Assembly: GCF_027942865.1 (NCBI RefSeq)
Contig: NC_134509.1
Span: 9,445,754-9,509,753, forward strand
Direction of reading: 5' to 3'
Length of the DNA: 64,000 nucleotides
DNA from: Odontesthes bonariensis
Lineage: Eukaryota; Chordata; Actinopteri; Atheriniformes; Atherinopsidae
The position numbers were made by a program, and so were the translations under genes. This document shows positions 11,769-40,689 of this stretch, piece by piece. Under the pieces are notes generated by a model. The model saw only the letters and a program-made list of their open reading frames with translations, ran no database searches and was not told the origin of the DNA. Every line of letters starts with the position of its first letter. Position 1 is the first letter of the stretch.

Positions 11769-12950
11769 AAAGCATCATTTGAGAATAACTCCATCATAAT
11801 AAACAGATCTGACAGGTATCTGCAGATCCATTCAGCACATAAACAGATGACCCTTTTAAAGCACTGAAACTACTCTTTTTGACATTTGCAGAGATTAAAA
11901 ATCTATAAACAGAATTCACCCATCAAAATAAGAAAATGGACAACTCCAGAATCTCTGGGAATATGTTTTTTTTTTTTTTTTTAAATAATTTCTCGACATT
12001 GAGAAGTCCCACACCTCACGGTTGACAGTCAGTCTGTCAGTGTTTCCACATCATATTTGTTGCAGCTGGACACCAAAAATGTGTCTGACATAATAAAACT
12101 TGCTCTTTTATTGGACTGTCAGTGGTCCAAGAGAACATTTAAACTCATCAATGAATGTAAAACTAACTCGAGGACTTTGTATCACATATTTCATCATTCG
12201 TTTTTTGTTGTGAAAGGAATCTAATAAAGAGATACACAAACTCTGGCAAAAAACTGGTCCTCGTTTTTCATTTCAGACACAGCCAACTGGGAAAAAAACA
12301 AAAACATCAAGTTGAATCACCTTCTTGAAGGAGTTTTATAATCCTTTTTATTGTTTGCACTGGCAGCTCTCTTCCTAGGCCCACCTTTCAAGGTGCAACA
12401 GCTTGTTAGGAGCTGCAAGCACTCTTAACTGCAAAGATTCACTTGCAGTATTTTTGTCATCCGTTTTATTTACAAAATAAATAAGCTGAAAGAACATTCT
12501 CCAAATTTGGTGACTGTATGAACACTATAAAAACTCCTGCAGCTTTTTATATGAAAGAAAGTTGAATAGATGAACCTTTTAGGACCATCTTATGTCACTT
12601 ATGTAGTATGGAAACCCATAGAGACCATCCAGCCTGTAGCATTCAGTGAGTTCTTGGAACATGGAAGAAATCTTCGTCATATTCCTTTATCAGCTCTTTA
12701 CCGAGTTACTTTCTAAAGCGTTTCAATGGCTGTTACTGGTGCTGCATCTAAACCTACAATTGCATTTTTCTACCTACCTTACCATCACTAAACATTAGGT
12801 TTTCAATTTGTATACCGTGTAAAACACGAGTATATGAACTGACCCACTGATCAAAAACTCTTGAGTGCTTTTACAAACCTGCATCTATTCTTACATGCAG
12901 CTCAGGAAGGGTGACAATATGGAAACAGAGATCTGGTAACTTGGAAAAAG
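11769..12950. other. Intergenic, no gene seen
   Basis: AT-rich sequence between the L1-like insertion and the rpl9 3' end. In human the klb gene sits between rfc1 and rpl9; no glycosidase-like reading frame is visible here or in 10012-10673. Confidence 0.6.
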
Positions 12951-12958
12951 ATGGTTGC

Positions 12959-12964
12959 TTTATT
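12959..12964 (-). promoter_or_regulatory. rpl9: rpl9 polyadenylation signal
   Basis: AATAAA on the minus strand, 25 bases past the stop of the distal terminal exon (12989-12991). A second AATAAA overlaps that stop codon. The very short 3' UTR is typical of ribosomal protein genes. Confidence 0.75.
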
Positions 12965-12988
12965 GGTCATAACAGGACATGTGAGATT

Positions 12989-18031
<5,043 letters not shown>

Positions 18032-18643
18032 TCTGCAAAGAGACCAAATGTGGAACTTAGGTGCGTCAACATCAATATCCTGCGTTACATTTACTAAATG
18101 CCAGTTAACAGCTGTGCAAAAGACTTAGTATCTTGCACCATATAGGTCTACGAGGTTACATTTAGTCCATTTATTAAGGTTTTAAGGTCAGTCTAATAAT
18201 ACAGTGAGCGAAACTGTAACTTTTAGTAACGAATGGGAGTGAAGCCACACTGCACTGAACCAACGTTACCAACTATGCTAACAGGCATGCTAACACCGGT
18301 GTTACCGTACACTGCATCTCGGGTTTATTAGACAAAAACTGTCGTTGAAACCGACACAGACGTAATGAACACACTAAAGCCAGACCGACACAATCTCTAA
18401 ATATAACAACCGTTCAAACGGATGCGGCCATTAGCATAAATTGAGCGTCAGGCCTCAGACCTGCAATCTGTTGGAAAACTACTGTCGTATCTCAAGACAA
18501 AACGAAAATATAAAGGTAAAATACAACATGTAACGTGGAGTAGAATGTAATACACGTCTAAGTTATTCAAAACTGAACGAAAAGGACGTTTAATCAACGC
18601 AGATTAAGGTAGATGAAATTCTTGTAACAATTTTCGAGTTATC
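18032..18643 (-). other. rpl9: rpl9 intron 1
   Basis: This lies between the noncoding first exon (donor GTGAGG at 18644-18649) and the ATG exon (acceptor at 18033-18035). I looked for box C/D snoRNA motifs because such introns often host them, and saw none I could support. Confidence 0.5.
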
Positions 18644-18649
18644 CTCACC

Positions 18650-18672
18650 TCGCCGGTAGCAGAGGAAAGGAA
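18650..18672 (-). promoter_or_regulatory. rpl9: rpl9 noncoding first exon with 5' TOP-like tract
   Basis: On the minus strand a pyrimidine tract CTTCCTTTCCTCT runs into GCTACCGGCGAG and a GTGAGG donor. This is the expected 5' terminal oligopyrimidine arrangement of vertebrate ribosomal protein genes, which places their translation under mTOR control. The exact cap site is inferred. Confidence 0.65.
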
Positions 18673-19209
18673 GAACGTAGGACGTCACGACGCAATTGTA
18701 GAGCACGTACGCGCCGTCATCAGACATTACGTGACAATCGTTGACCTTATCTGACATAATGTGGCTTTTGAAGTGTAGATTGTGTTAACATGGCTGTGGT
18801 GAGAAAAACATTTTAGTTGCAAAAAGTGGGACATTCATAAATGCGCGAGACGAAGAAGTTTAAACGAGTTTAAACGTGTCACTTTAACACTTTGTATGAA
18901 TTTTCTGGTGCGTTCCAGTTACATCGTATAATTGGAAATCATAAATCATGTCTGCTGAATGTGGGGGTGGTGGGGGGGGGGCGTTCACGAAGACATATCA
19001 TAGTTACGATAGAATTTAAAAATTTACTTAAAAAAATAACTTTGAATACTAACTAGTTTAATAAGTCTTTCCAGCTAAGCCTAAAACTTGAGAAACCCAA
19101 TATTCCCTGCCGTCACTGCTTTTGCCGTTAAGACCTGAATGCAGCACTAGACCAAATCAGCTGCACGCGGATGTTTGTTGCCAATGACAGCTGTCTGCTA
19201 GCCAAAGTC
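18673..19209. promoter_or_regulatory. Divergent rpl9/lias promoter region
   Basis: Only about 540 bases separate the rpl9 cap-site region (-) from the lias start codon (+). The rpl9-proximal part holds GACGTCA-like and GTACGCGCC sites. This implies a shared or bidirectional promoter; the sequence alone does not show which elements serve which gene. Confidence 0.5.
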
Positions 19210-26956
<7,747 letters not shown>

Positions 26957-27730
26957 GAGGCTGGTAGAAGCTGCTCTTCATCTTGCTGTGACCGAACACA
27001 CTCTGTTCACAGTTAGTTATCCGTTGTTTTCACAGTAGTGCAGGAAACACACCAAACTTAATCTAGTAAGTTCTAAGACATCATGCAGTATAAAAACTAA
27101 GGGTGGGAAGTATTTGATAAGGTTGCGAAGGTGTGTGTGTGGGGGGGGGTGTCCTTGGGGGGGGTGTCCTTCAGGAAGAAAACTTACAGTTGTGTGAGAA
27201 CTACAGATACTCTGTATCGAATACGACCCAGCGCGAGCAGAACCTGTAGTAGTTAAATCCGTGCTCCTCAGGGGCTCATAAATCACAATCTCCCCAGCTG
27301 GATTTCAGGTAGAAAGCTTCTGAGCTCAAATGACTTCTGTTTGAGTGCTTTGATGTTTGCCGCTTCACTCGTGATTTAATGAAGCGAGAGCTGTTTTTCT
27401 TCTTTGAGCCAGTCTTGTGTGACTGAGAGGGGAAGTTATGCGCGATACAACAAAAAACAAAAACAAAGCTATTCCGACTCAATTGAAACCCTCCCCTTCG
27501 AAAGAGTCTTTCGTGTCCGAAGAAGTTGAAAAATAAAAAAGGCCTTTTTATCAGATGTAAGAGTATCAAAAGAAGAACTTCTGCTTCAACACGGCTACTT
27601 GGGATATCTCTGAGGTGCCGGTTTTCTGTTGGAGAGGTTCAATTTAACACCTGGACAAGACGGATGTATTATCCTAAAGTGTATATTTGTATCTACAGAA
27701 TTAAAAGTCTTCAGTCTGTACTTGGCGTTT
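26957..27730 (+). other. lias: lias 3' UTR
   Basis: Sequence from the lias stop to a candidate ATTAAA signal at 27700-27705. An earlier AATAAA is at 27532-27537, so two 3' ends are possible. Confidence 0.5.
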
Positions 27731-27785
27731 TTCTGACATCACTTTGAATGACACGAGTGACACGATTTAAGGACGCACATCACAT

Positions 27786-27791
27786 TTTATT
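27786..27791 (-). promoter_or_regulatory. ugdh: ugdh polyadenylation signal
   Basis: AATAAA on the minus strand about 470 bases past the ugdh stop. It lies within about 80 bases of the candidate lias poly(A) signal on the other strand. Confidence 0.55.
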
Positions 27792-28258
27792 GCATTGGCC
27801 CTTCAGGTAAACAGTCTGATACAAAAGACACTATTTAACATACAGTAAGATGATTTATAAATTTTTTTTTTTTTTAAAAAGAAACATCAAATTCTGCTAA
27901 GATAGAGCATTATTTAATTATATAACAAACGATGTAAGAAAATAGCCCCACTGAGAGTGTACAGCAGACGGGTATCTGACGCTGAAGGTTACGCAGCATT
28001 TAATGTAAAATGGTAACCGTGCATCTGGAATGGTTCATCACAAATCTTACTTTAAAAAAAACAAAACGTAATACTTGATTTGGGCTTCCACCGACTCCTG
28101 GCTTTCATCCCACCGCGGGGAGCAGCTAGTCGCAGGAGTCGGCTCCTCTGATCATCGGGTGTGTACCAACAGAGAGGCAGGTCCATCCCCTCTGCCGCTG
28201 AAATGAAAAGGCTGAGAGAGGAATGCGTGCGGAGCTCGTGTGCGGGGAGCAATCGGCT

Positions 28259-32518
<4,260 letters not shown>

Positions 32519-32780
32519 CTGCAAACACAAATATTCAAGAAGGACACAATGAAAAAAAACAAAACATCAAGCATAATTCAAAAATACATAGACAAGCCAA
32601 TCATTCAGTCTTTCCTTTGCAGGTTAATGTCCTATAACAACTGTCCTTATCGATTAGTAGTGATAATAGCGAAAGGAGCTGATTGTCTAACAGATTAAAT
32701 GTCCTCTCACTTCAGCTCTATGATTTACTACCAATGTTTGATGTTGTCAGGCATCATTTTACAAACAGCAATTCCACTAC

Positions 32781-32919
32781 AATATCGAATTTTTAAAGCA
32801 TCAAAATCAGACTCTGAATTTGAAAAACCACTGAATTTTTGGAAGTTGAATTTTTTTTTTTTCCACTGTTGGTTTTTCAAATTCAGAGTTTGATTTTGAT
32901 GCTTTAAAAATTCGATATT
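32781..32919. repeat. Hairpin-forming inverted repeat
   Basis: Two arms of about 50 bases (32781-32830 and 32870-32919) are almost perfect inverted copies, beginning AATATCGAATTTTTAAAGC on the left. A T-rich spacer of about 40 bases separates them. It is a small MITE-like palindrome in the first (5' UTR) intron of ugdh. No coding content. Confidence 0.85.
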
Positions 32920-33343
32920 AGAAATTCGTATTCAAACTGATGGCACAGAAAAACTTCCATATATTTCAATCATTTCTGGATACATTTCAGAATGCCAATA
33001 ACTGTCTGAACCATTCAAAGTCTAATAGTCTGAATAGCTCGACCCGACGGTCACCAGCCGTGCCGTTACAGCCTGGCAGAAAAAGAAAGAGCCCTTTAAT
33101 AGCAGCTCAGCCACGTCTGGCAGAGAAGAAAAATGAGCCCTTTATCGCCTTTCAGCTCACTGTTCGCGGCAGCTGACCAGCGAAGAGGACTCACTGTTTT
33201 AAGTGGAAGGTAAAAACACTAAACGGACCGCTAATTTTTGTTTTCACCTCCTCTTCCTTATCACAGACTGACCAAAGCCAGACAAATTGTGAATGAATGG
33301 ACACTCTTGGCTAGCTAGCAAACAGTAGCTAACGTTACGTTAC

Positions 33344-33480
33344 CTCTAACAAGCTCGGCAGTCTTTAAACTTCAGTGAAAATAATGTCCTTCTCCGTGGG
33401 ACGAGTCTCGTGGCCGAAAGAGACGTTAATTCCGGAGCCCAGGCTGTGTTACACACGATAAGTGTTCAGTAAGATGAGCG
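33344..33480 (-). promoter_or_regulatory. ugdh: Probable ugdh noncoding first exon and promoter side
   Basis: The ugdh ATG exon starts right at an acceptor, so a 5' exon is required. A good donor, GAG/GTAACG, ends at 33343-33344 on the minus strand, and the sequence upstream to about 33600 is CpG-richer than its surroundings. Exact start site inferred. Confidence 0.45.
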
Positions 33481-34223
33481 AAGCCAGCACCCGACCGAAC
33501 AAATCACGCCCCAGGAATTCCTCTGGTAACTTTTCGGAGACAACCTATACTTTAACGGAGGGACTTCTGCCCCCTCACCGGGCTTTATAGCGGCGGGCAC
33601 GCGCACACACTTACTTCCGGTGTTACAGCCTCAAAGTAAAAGCGCAGACTTGAAACGCATTTCGTATATCGTATATCCCATTCTGGGATTGCTGATGGGA
33701 CATGCTGATTTAAATAAACACGTTTTGTAATTTGCTCTAAAAAGGTCCAACCCCTGCAGGAGTAATTTAGTGGCTAAATTAATCTACAATCTCATATTAT
33801 CCACATAAAATGAGAAATTAAAAGTGAGGCTGCCTGGGTTTATATATAAAATCCTAGATTTGTATAACTCCCAGAACGAAAAGCCTCAGTTTTACAGAGT
33901 CTAATGTCTGTTTTTAGAGCACTATTAAAGTAAAAACAATGTAGTTAACTTGTAATCAACCCAAATGGGTTGGTTAAACTCTAGATGAAGATTCCTTATT
34001 ACAAGGCCCTTGCACAAAAAAATAGACACTGCAAAACAAATTCGACAGATCCGTATCATAAAACTGTGTTTTATATCAATAGTTTCCTTCCTGATACAAA
34101 CCGTGATTTAACTATGTCCAGCATGGTAAACACAAATCACCACAAATGTTGAAGCAAACAGACAAAGTAAATAATAATGAAATGAGTTTTTCTGTCACAC
34201 TGACATTTAACTCTCTCACCATT
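33481..34223. other. ugdh-map9 intergenic
   Basis: GC-richer near 33480-33620 (ugdh promoter side, including GGCGGGCACGCGCAC), AT-rich beyond. No gene or recognisable repeat seen. Confidence 0.5.
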
Positions 34224-34229
34224 TTTATT
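34224..34229 (-). promoter_or_regulatory. map9: map9 polyadenylation signal
   Basis: AATAAA on the minus strand about 180 bases past the map9 stop codon. Confidence 0.5.
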
Positions 34230-34407
34230 ATCATACGTCCATTATTTCGTCAGAAAACATATAATATAAAAATATAAAACTGCCCACAGGAGCTGCTACA
34301 AACCTGATGAAAAATATCAAATTCAACAGCAGGCACACTCACTTTAGTACAACATACAAAATAAGACTTTAAAACGTTTTCCGGAAGGACGTACTTCATT
34401 CCAGACT

Positions 34408-37400
34408 TCATTTTCGAAATGGGATGGTTTTATTTGGAGGGCTCCATGGCGGAGGCGGAGTGTCCCGGAGAATTTCTTGTATGCGTCTTTCCTCTCTTTG
34501 CCTCTTCTGTTCAAGGCCTTTTCTTGTCTGATGAGAAAAGTCAAATGGTCGTGAGTCTCAGGGAGAAACATTGGATTTCAACAACACAGCTCTGCGTCAC
34601 CGTCTACTGAGAAAACCAAAAACTGTCACTTTGCAGGTCAAAAGTTCACTTGGCAGGATTGGTGATGACTTCCGAGCCACAGAGCAGGAACAGATTACCT
34701 GCTAATCTCTTCCGTTTCTGGCAACTCTACTTACCAGCCAGTTTTCATACATCTCTAAGGCCATTTTATCTCTTTCTTCTTTCACGTATCGCTCCTCCTC
34801 CGCTTTATTCTGGACTTCTTTGCGCTCGGTTGTGACCTTTTCATGCAGAACGTGTTTCTTCTTGTCACACCTTGATCAGGTTAAAGAGAGGTAAAAAAAA
34901 GAAGCAGTTTGAAATGGGGGGTTGTCTCTTTGCACGAAAAGCTGTGACTGCCATCTTGTGGTTGATCATTTTCACAACCAAACAGCACCACTAAAGTTAA
35001 ATACCATGAAACGTCTATGCACAACAGACACATCCCTGCCACTCCAACCACTGGATGAGTGTTGTGGGAAGTTTTCCGAGAGAACAAGGGGGATTCTGAA
35101 TATTTGACTCTGACGGTTCAGCACTGTCATCACCGTCTTGTCACTAAAAGCCAGCACTGGAAATGATTTGATGTTTCATTTCCTTCGAAAGAATAAGAGG
35201 AATACAAACACTCACCAGTTAGAAAAAGCAGAACTACTGCCTCTCTTTCTTTCCTCTTCTCTCTCTTGTTGTTGCAGTTTAAGTTCATTTTCAGCCTCTC
35301 TCTGTTTTCTGGACTTCTCGCCGAGCAGATGATCGTGCTCGTGTTTCCATTTCTCAAACACCTTTAGTCATCAGCAAAGCACAGGTTTCGTATCACACCT
35401 GAGCACAAACCTGTTCACCATCGCTTCAATAGTAACGGAGAGCAACTGAGAAGTTTACCTGCTGAGCAGACTGGCTTTTTTCCTGCTTCTCCTCAGTAGC
35501 TCTTTGCTCTTTTCGTATCATATCTTTCCTTTCTTTGGCTTTAGCTTTGAGGCTTTCTGCCTTCCTTTCTTTCCAAGCTTCATAAGACGCGATGGCATCT
35601 TCCTTTTTAGCCTCTTGCTCCTGTTTGTTGACATAAAGATGGTGAGCAGTATTCTAGCATTATTGATGATTGCGGTCTTTACTGATGATATTTTGTGAAT
35701 CACCCTTTTCTCTTTTTCCTTTCGAAGCTCCTCTTTCTTCTTTTGCTGCATCGTCTCTCTTGACTTTTCTTTTTTCTCTTTAAGCCATTCCTGTGAAGTG
35801 CAAAGAAGGGGTTTGCTTAACGAAGAATATCACGTGGACGCTCTGATGCCCTCTGCAAGACATAAATAATCAGCTATCATGTCCAGATGCTAGGAAAAAA
35901 CAAAACAGAATGGGTCTGGAAATACTAACTCCTCTGTGTCTGATATCTGAAAGAAGTGTTGTAAAGGGAAAATATGCAATTACATTTTCCCAGTGTTTCA
36001 TGTGACCTACAAACCTCTCCATTTTCTTTTAACCACAGATCAGAAACCTCTGAACAAAAAGAAAAGTCTCTGAACAAGCTTTTCTGGTTTGCAGCCCATT
36101 ATGAAGCCAAAGCCAGAGAAGCACTGCCCCCACCAGTGAATGTAACAACCGCTGTGACATAGATGCACAACAGTGTCTCTGTTAGGTGCAAATGATGCTA
36201 TATCGTCTGTCGTTGAGTGACATTTGAGCGACTGAAAATCAAGAGGATCAGTTTTATTGTGATGCCACAACAAGCGCTTCCCTTTGTGCGTAATGTTTGC
36301 AGACGTTTAGCTAGTGTGGCTAACGAAGCCATAACTGCAATGCAGATTATTTAGAGAACAGGGCGCAAGTCCCTGCAAAGACAATGTCTTTAAGTTATTT
36401 GAGTGGCGATTTTGTCAGATGAGGCTGTGGTCATGGATTTCGTGGTTTTATCAGCCTAACATTTTTACTTGTATTTCAAATGTCCAGTTGTGGTCAGTTT
36501 GGCATTTTCTAACGTCGTCTAACGGAACCGTGGAGACAAATTAAGCCTTTAATCAGAAGAAATGCATGTGCAGCAGGAATTTATTTGGATTTCAAGCTGG
36601 GCCATTTGGATCAAGGCTTAAACTGGGGGCATCATAGGCATGACTGAACCATCTGTGAAGAATTTGGAGCTAATGATAATAATGAAAACATAAATGAGAC
36701 TTAAATGAAGCAAATACAAGTTCCCCGAGGTTAGAATGATTTAACAGGACCTATCAGTCAGGTGACAGAAATCACTATCGAGACAGCATTGAGTGCAAGA
36801 AGAACCACGATGTTTCCAAACTGTCTCGCACCGTTAATCAAAGAACAAAGGAGAACCTTAACTCGACTTACAACTACTGCACTGTAGACTCTCGCGGTGA
36901 CAGGAAAGACAACACACACTCACACTGACCTGGTAAATCGCAGCTCTGAGAGAATCTGCTTCCTGTGGCTGAGACTCTTGGAGGGAGACTTTACGGTCCA
37001 GAACTTTGAGAGTTCCCAAATACTTTGACTTTACTCTCTTGGAACAAACACTCCGAGACCTCTCAGGGGTTTTAGAGCGAACACTCGATGTTCTTAATTG
37101 CAGTTAAAAATAAAAAACAAAAAGGCGATCAACAATCTTTCCTTTTTTTAACCGTTTCATTCTATTTGTGAAACTGTCATACTGACCTGGTATCGAAAGA
37201 TTTTTCAGGTGCACAAGAGAGTTGATCCGAGTGATCTCCAGAGAATTCCTGAGAGAACAATGAACAATTAACTCAGATTAGGAGGCGGAACATATCTAAC
37301 GTGAGACTAAACACCCCAGGCATGGATAACGTTCAAAACATCTTACATTAAATTCTTCAAATGATGAAGAGTAGTTTCTCTCCGGCTCTTTGCTGTCACC

Positions 37401-39073
37401 AGAAATAAAGCCATCTAAAACAGTAAATCAAATGTCAAGAGGATGGAGGACTTATACGGATCTTTTATAGTGCTGAAAATGTAAATTATTACCTCTGGAA
37501 CCAGAATCAAACGTAGACCCCGTGAGGAGGTGTGACTGTTTGCTCTTATTTGAAGAGGACTTGCTGAGGTTACAGGAAACTGCACGTTCCCCATCTGACC
37601 ACTGACAATAAACGACAAAGCAAACAAGCTGCTTACTTTGCAAATCAACGTAGATGATAGTTGAGCAATGAGATAAACTTCCGGCTTCTTACAGCTATAC
37701 TGCTGGATGTAGCAGTTGAGAGGGGGATGGACGCAGAAGTAGTCTGGGGTCTGCTGACATCCTGAGATGCAGTTTCCTCAGCTGGTTTCTCTGTAACGTT
37801 AGCCTTTAATCCAAGGGTCCGCTGCCGAGGTTTGGGTCTAGGTGGCTCCGTCTCTGCAACACTATCTGATTAATAACACAAAGGGAAAACGTAACTTCCA
37901 ATATGTGCCTCTTAGTATTTTCACAAAGAAGTATCACGCGCAGAACTAAACAGACCAACTGAAATAGCGTGGCTGAGGTCAGACGCTGAGAACCGTGGAG
38001 TCTCCGAGCCTTCCCCCACCACCGCCTTCCTGTTCTTCTGCCCGGGACCTGGAGTGTCCACCACACTGCCGTCAGACGGTAAGGGCAAAGTTAGAGAATC
38101 GTTTGATGTGTGAAAGGAAAGACTTGAGTGCCCATTCGTGATCTGAGGGTCAGCAGACTCCAAATCCCTATTTTCAAATTGTGTGTTCTCTTCACTGACA
38201 TTCGCAGAGCGCTGAGGGGAATAGGAGCCATTATAACTGCCAGTCCCGTCAACAGAAGACCCCGGCGGCTCATTTTCTTGTGCCTCTGATGCTGCTGTGT
38301 CGCTCAAGGGAGAGCTTTTTCTTTGGGTTTTTAGGAATGAAACTTTCTTTGGCCTGCTATGTTTGCCTTCATCGTCTGAAAGCTCAAAGCTGTTAGGTTT
38401 GGGTTTATTCCTCCCAGCCTTCGGTGCATCAGTCCTATTTTTTCTTGATTTGAGAAGTTCATTTAAAAAATCTGAAACATAAGAAATAAGAGCAGAGTCA
38501 GCCAATAGATTATATTGTCTCATCTCAACAAATCACAGTGATTTAACAACAGCGTCTTCAGCCAGAGGCTTCCTCAGCCTCAGTAAAGGGGATCACTTCT
38601 GCCCAAAGTAACAGCACACACTGACTCTTATGAACTTATACCCATTTGATCTTCTAAACTGTTCATCTTATTGAAATCTTCAATCACTTGCACTGCGTGA
38701 AATAATTTCCCTTTTATTTATTACAAAGAAATACTCTGTTCTATTCTTTCTGAAATTCCTCACCACATTATTCATGTTTTTGGTATTGTGATGATCTGAC
38801 AACTCACCATCTTCATCATCATCAAAGTCATCAAGGTAAGAGTAACGTTCCGCTTTCGTTTTGCTCGCCCTGGAAGCCACAGCAGCCTGAAGTTCATCCT
38901 ACAACATGATTTTACTTTTTCAGTGGGGCTGTCGATTTATCTCTAATCCCATTGTTTTTCTTTTGGTAAGAAATCCTGAGTACATACAGTTAAACTCTCA
39001 CCTGAAATGTTGTTCTCTTGGATGTTTTAGGGCTTTTCGTGTACGCCAGTGTCGTGATCTCCTCATTTGTCAT
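34408..39073 (-). CDS. map9: Microtubule-associated protein 9 (ASAP)
   Basis: Map9 binds microtubules and is needed for spindle assembly and cytokinesis. The exons are 39002-39073 (ATG), 38808-38898, 37956-38471, 37693-37853, 37493-37601, 37347-37414, 37187-37248, 36930-37092, 35704-35790, 35459-35620, 35216-35361, 34735-34870 and 34408-34527 (1893 nt, 630 aa; human 647). The N-terminus LAYTKSPKTSKRTTFQDEL matches human LAYTKSPKVTKRTTFQDEL. The exon ending YLGTLKVLDRK...AAIYQ matches human YLGTLKVLDQK...AAVYQ, and the C-terminus PPPPWSPPNKT matches human LPPWSPPSRT. The middle is acidic and Ser-rich. Residues from about 415 on are a highly charged Lys/Glu coiled coil with repeated EAWKERK/FEKWK units. 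The donor of the large exon (37951-37955, GTCTG) was chosen to keep frame; an alternative GTTGGT donor would break it. Confidence 0.93.
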
Positions 39074-39849
39074 TATGAAAACTTAAAAAAAACATAAACA
39101 AAATACTCAGGTCGCGCGCACGGACATTAGCATGCCAGCTAGTCCTTGCTAAAGATAGTTCGCCACTAAGTTTCTGCAAATAAAGATGACTACGCATTAC
39201 GCTCACCTTGTTTGTGACACAGTTGTCTTGTACTTCTACTCACATCATACAGCTTAAGATAAATATCATGTAAACGAATCCCGGGTTAGCATACAGAGCT
39301 ACAGAGAGCTAACCGAGTTGTTGATGGTAACCCAGGGAGACGGGCTCTCGAGTTCCGTTTCAACGACGTTGCGCATGCTCGGAGACCCAAAACCACAACC
39401 TGCTTTTTCACCGAGGGTGTCGCCGGCGGCAAGTTTGCGCAAGCGCACTTTGCATGACCGTAATAACGGAATTACGGTTTGTGCTAGCGGAACAATTCCA
39501 ACGGTTTTCATAAAGAATGTGTGACCGAAGGAGCAACTTCGTGCCAAGAAAGTTTGTCTTGCGATGAGGAGAGCAGAGCCACACTCCGGACCGTAGAGGC
39601 AGAGGCGATGATGGAGTCCCTCGGCCCCCGGTGTCCAACCCCCCATCTCAATAAAACCCACCAACAGGTGAAATCTTTTCACACTCTTTTTGATGCTGCA
39701 GTTTTCCAACACAAACGAGAATGCGAGAAAAAAAAACTTCACAGGCACGTGGCTGTACACTTTTGACTGCCATTTTCTAATCTTCATAATTATATGTCAA
39801 ACCTCTGAGATGAGGTATACGAAGTTAAATAATAATAATAAAAAAAAAA
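39074..39849 (-). promoter_or_regulatory. map9: map9 promoter region
   Basis: CpG-rich sequence from about 39290 to 39640 upstream of the map9 start codon. It can be read as a long open frame of 162 codons on the minus strand, but it has no homology I recognise and looks like CpG-rich promoter sequence. Confidence 0.4.
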
Positions 39850-40407
39850 GCTAAAGCGGGGTTTATGGTCGGAAACCAGGTCGTCTGCGTGTGTGTTGCA
39901 GCTAACGCAGACATGCCCCCCCCCCCCCTTGCAGACACTCTGGTGCATCTCCCCAAAATTGTAACTGACCGCAGACAGTGCCGCAGATATCGTCGCAGGA
40001 GTAGAGAAAGGAGGCCTCTGATTGGTCAACTTTACATCCGCTCTACACTATGCGTATTTCCGGTTTGCTAACCGGCTAATGGTGATGCTCACCGTGACGC
40101 TTCTTTCGCCTCTCTGCCAGCTCCAGTAGTAGCAATATTTCTTCTATTTCTAGATCGATCAGCTGCATCTCAATCAAAGTGCGCATTCGTCCAGTCGCCA
40201 TTGTTGTTGAATGACCTCCGTAACAGGAAGAGAAACACACCACACCCACAATCCTAGCTTGTTCGTGATTGTCCCTCTTGCGTTGTGGCGTGGGATTAAC
40301 ATAGCGCAGACCGCGCTTCAAAATTGGGCATAAATCAAAAATAACTGCGTCATACCTGCGACAAGCTCACTGCGACACACTGCTGCGAGAGTATACACGG
40401 CCCTTAG
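39850..40407. mobile_element. Probable PIF/Harbinger-like nonautonomous element
   Basis: The left part reads GCGGGGTTTATGGTC and the right part, read inward, GGGCCGTGTATACTCTCG, a weak inverted match. The minus strand between encodes MATGRMRTLIEMQLIDLEIE followed by LLLLELAERRKKRH, resembling the short Leu/Glu and Arg-rich N-terminal segment often seen in fish Harbinger-type elements. Likely a nonautonomous relic in the map9-smim14 gap. Confidence 0.45.
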
Positions 40408-40689
40408 GAGTCTAAGAATTGAAAAGCAGCGCAAGTAAAAAGTACCTCAGCACCAAAAGTAGTTGTTGCAATTACATTATTACTCATTCAATAATGAACA
40501 CGCAAGAAATGATTAAGTTGGAGACAACAATTACACATCAGCCTGCAACTTATAACACAAGGGGAACAGCTCAAAGCTCTTAATGCGTTTACTTATAAAA
40601 CTCATAATTAAGCGGGAATATAAAATGGATGGATGGATAAATGACAGCAGACAAGTGTTTAAGAGACCTACAGTAAATAACAAAACACA

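Noticed and set aside
10012-12950. klb expected from human synteny
   Set aside because: No glycosidase-like exon could be read on either strand; the space is mostly an L1-like insertion and AT-rich DNA.
39299-39787. 162-codon open frame on the minus strand
   Set aside because: Lies in the CpG-rich map9 promoter region; composition and lack of any recognisable motif fit chance.
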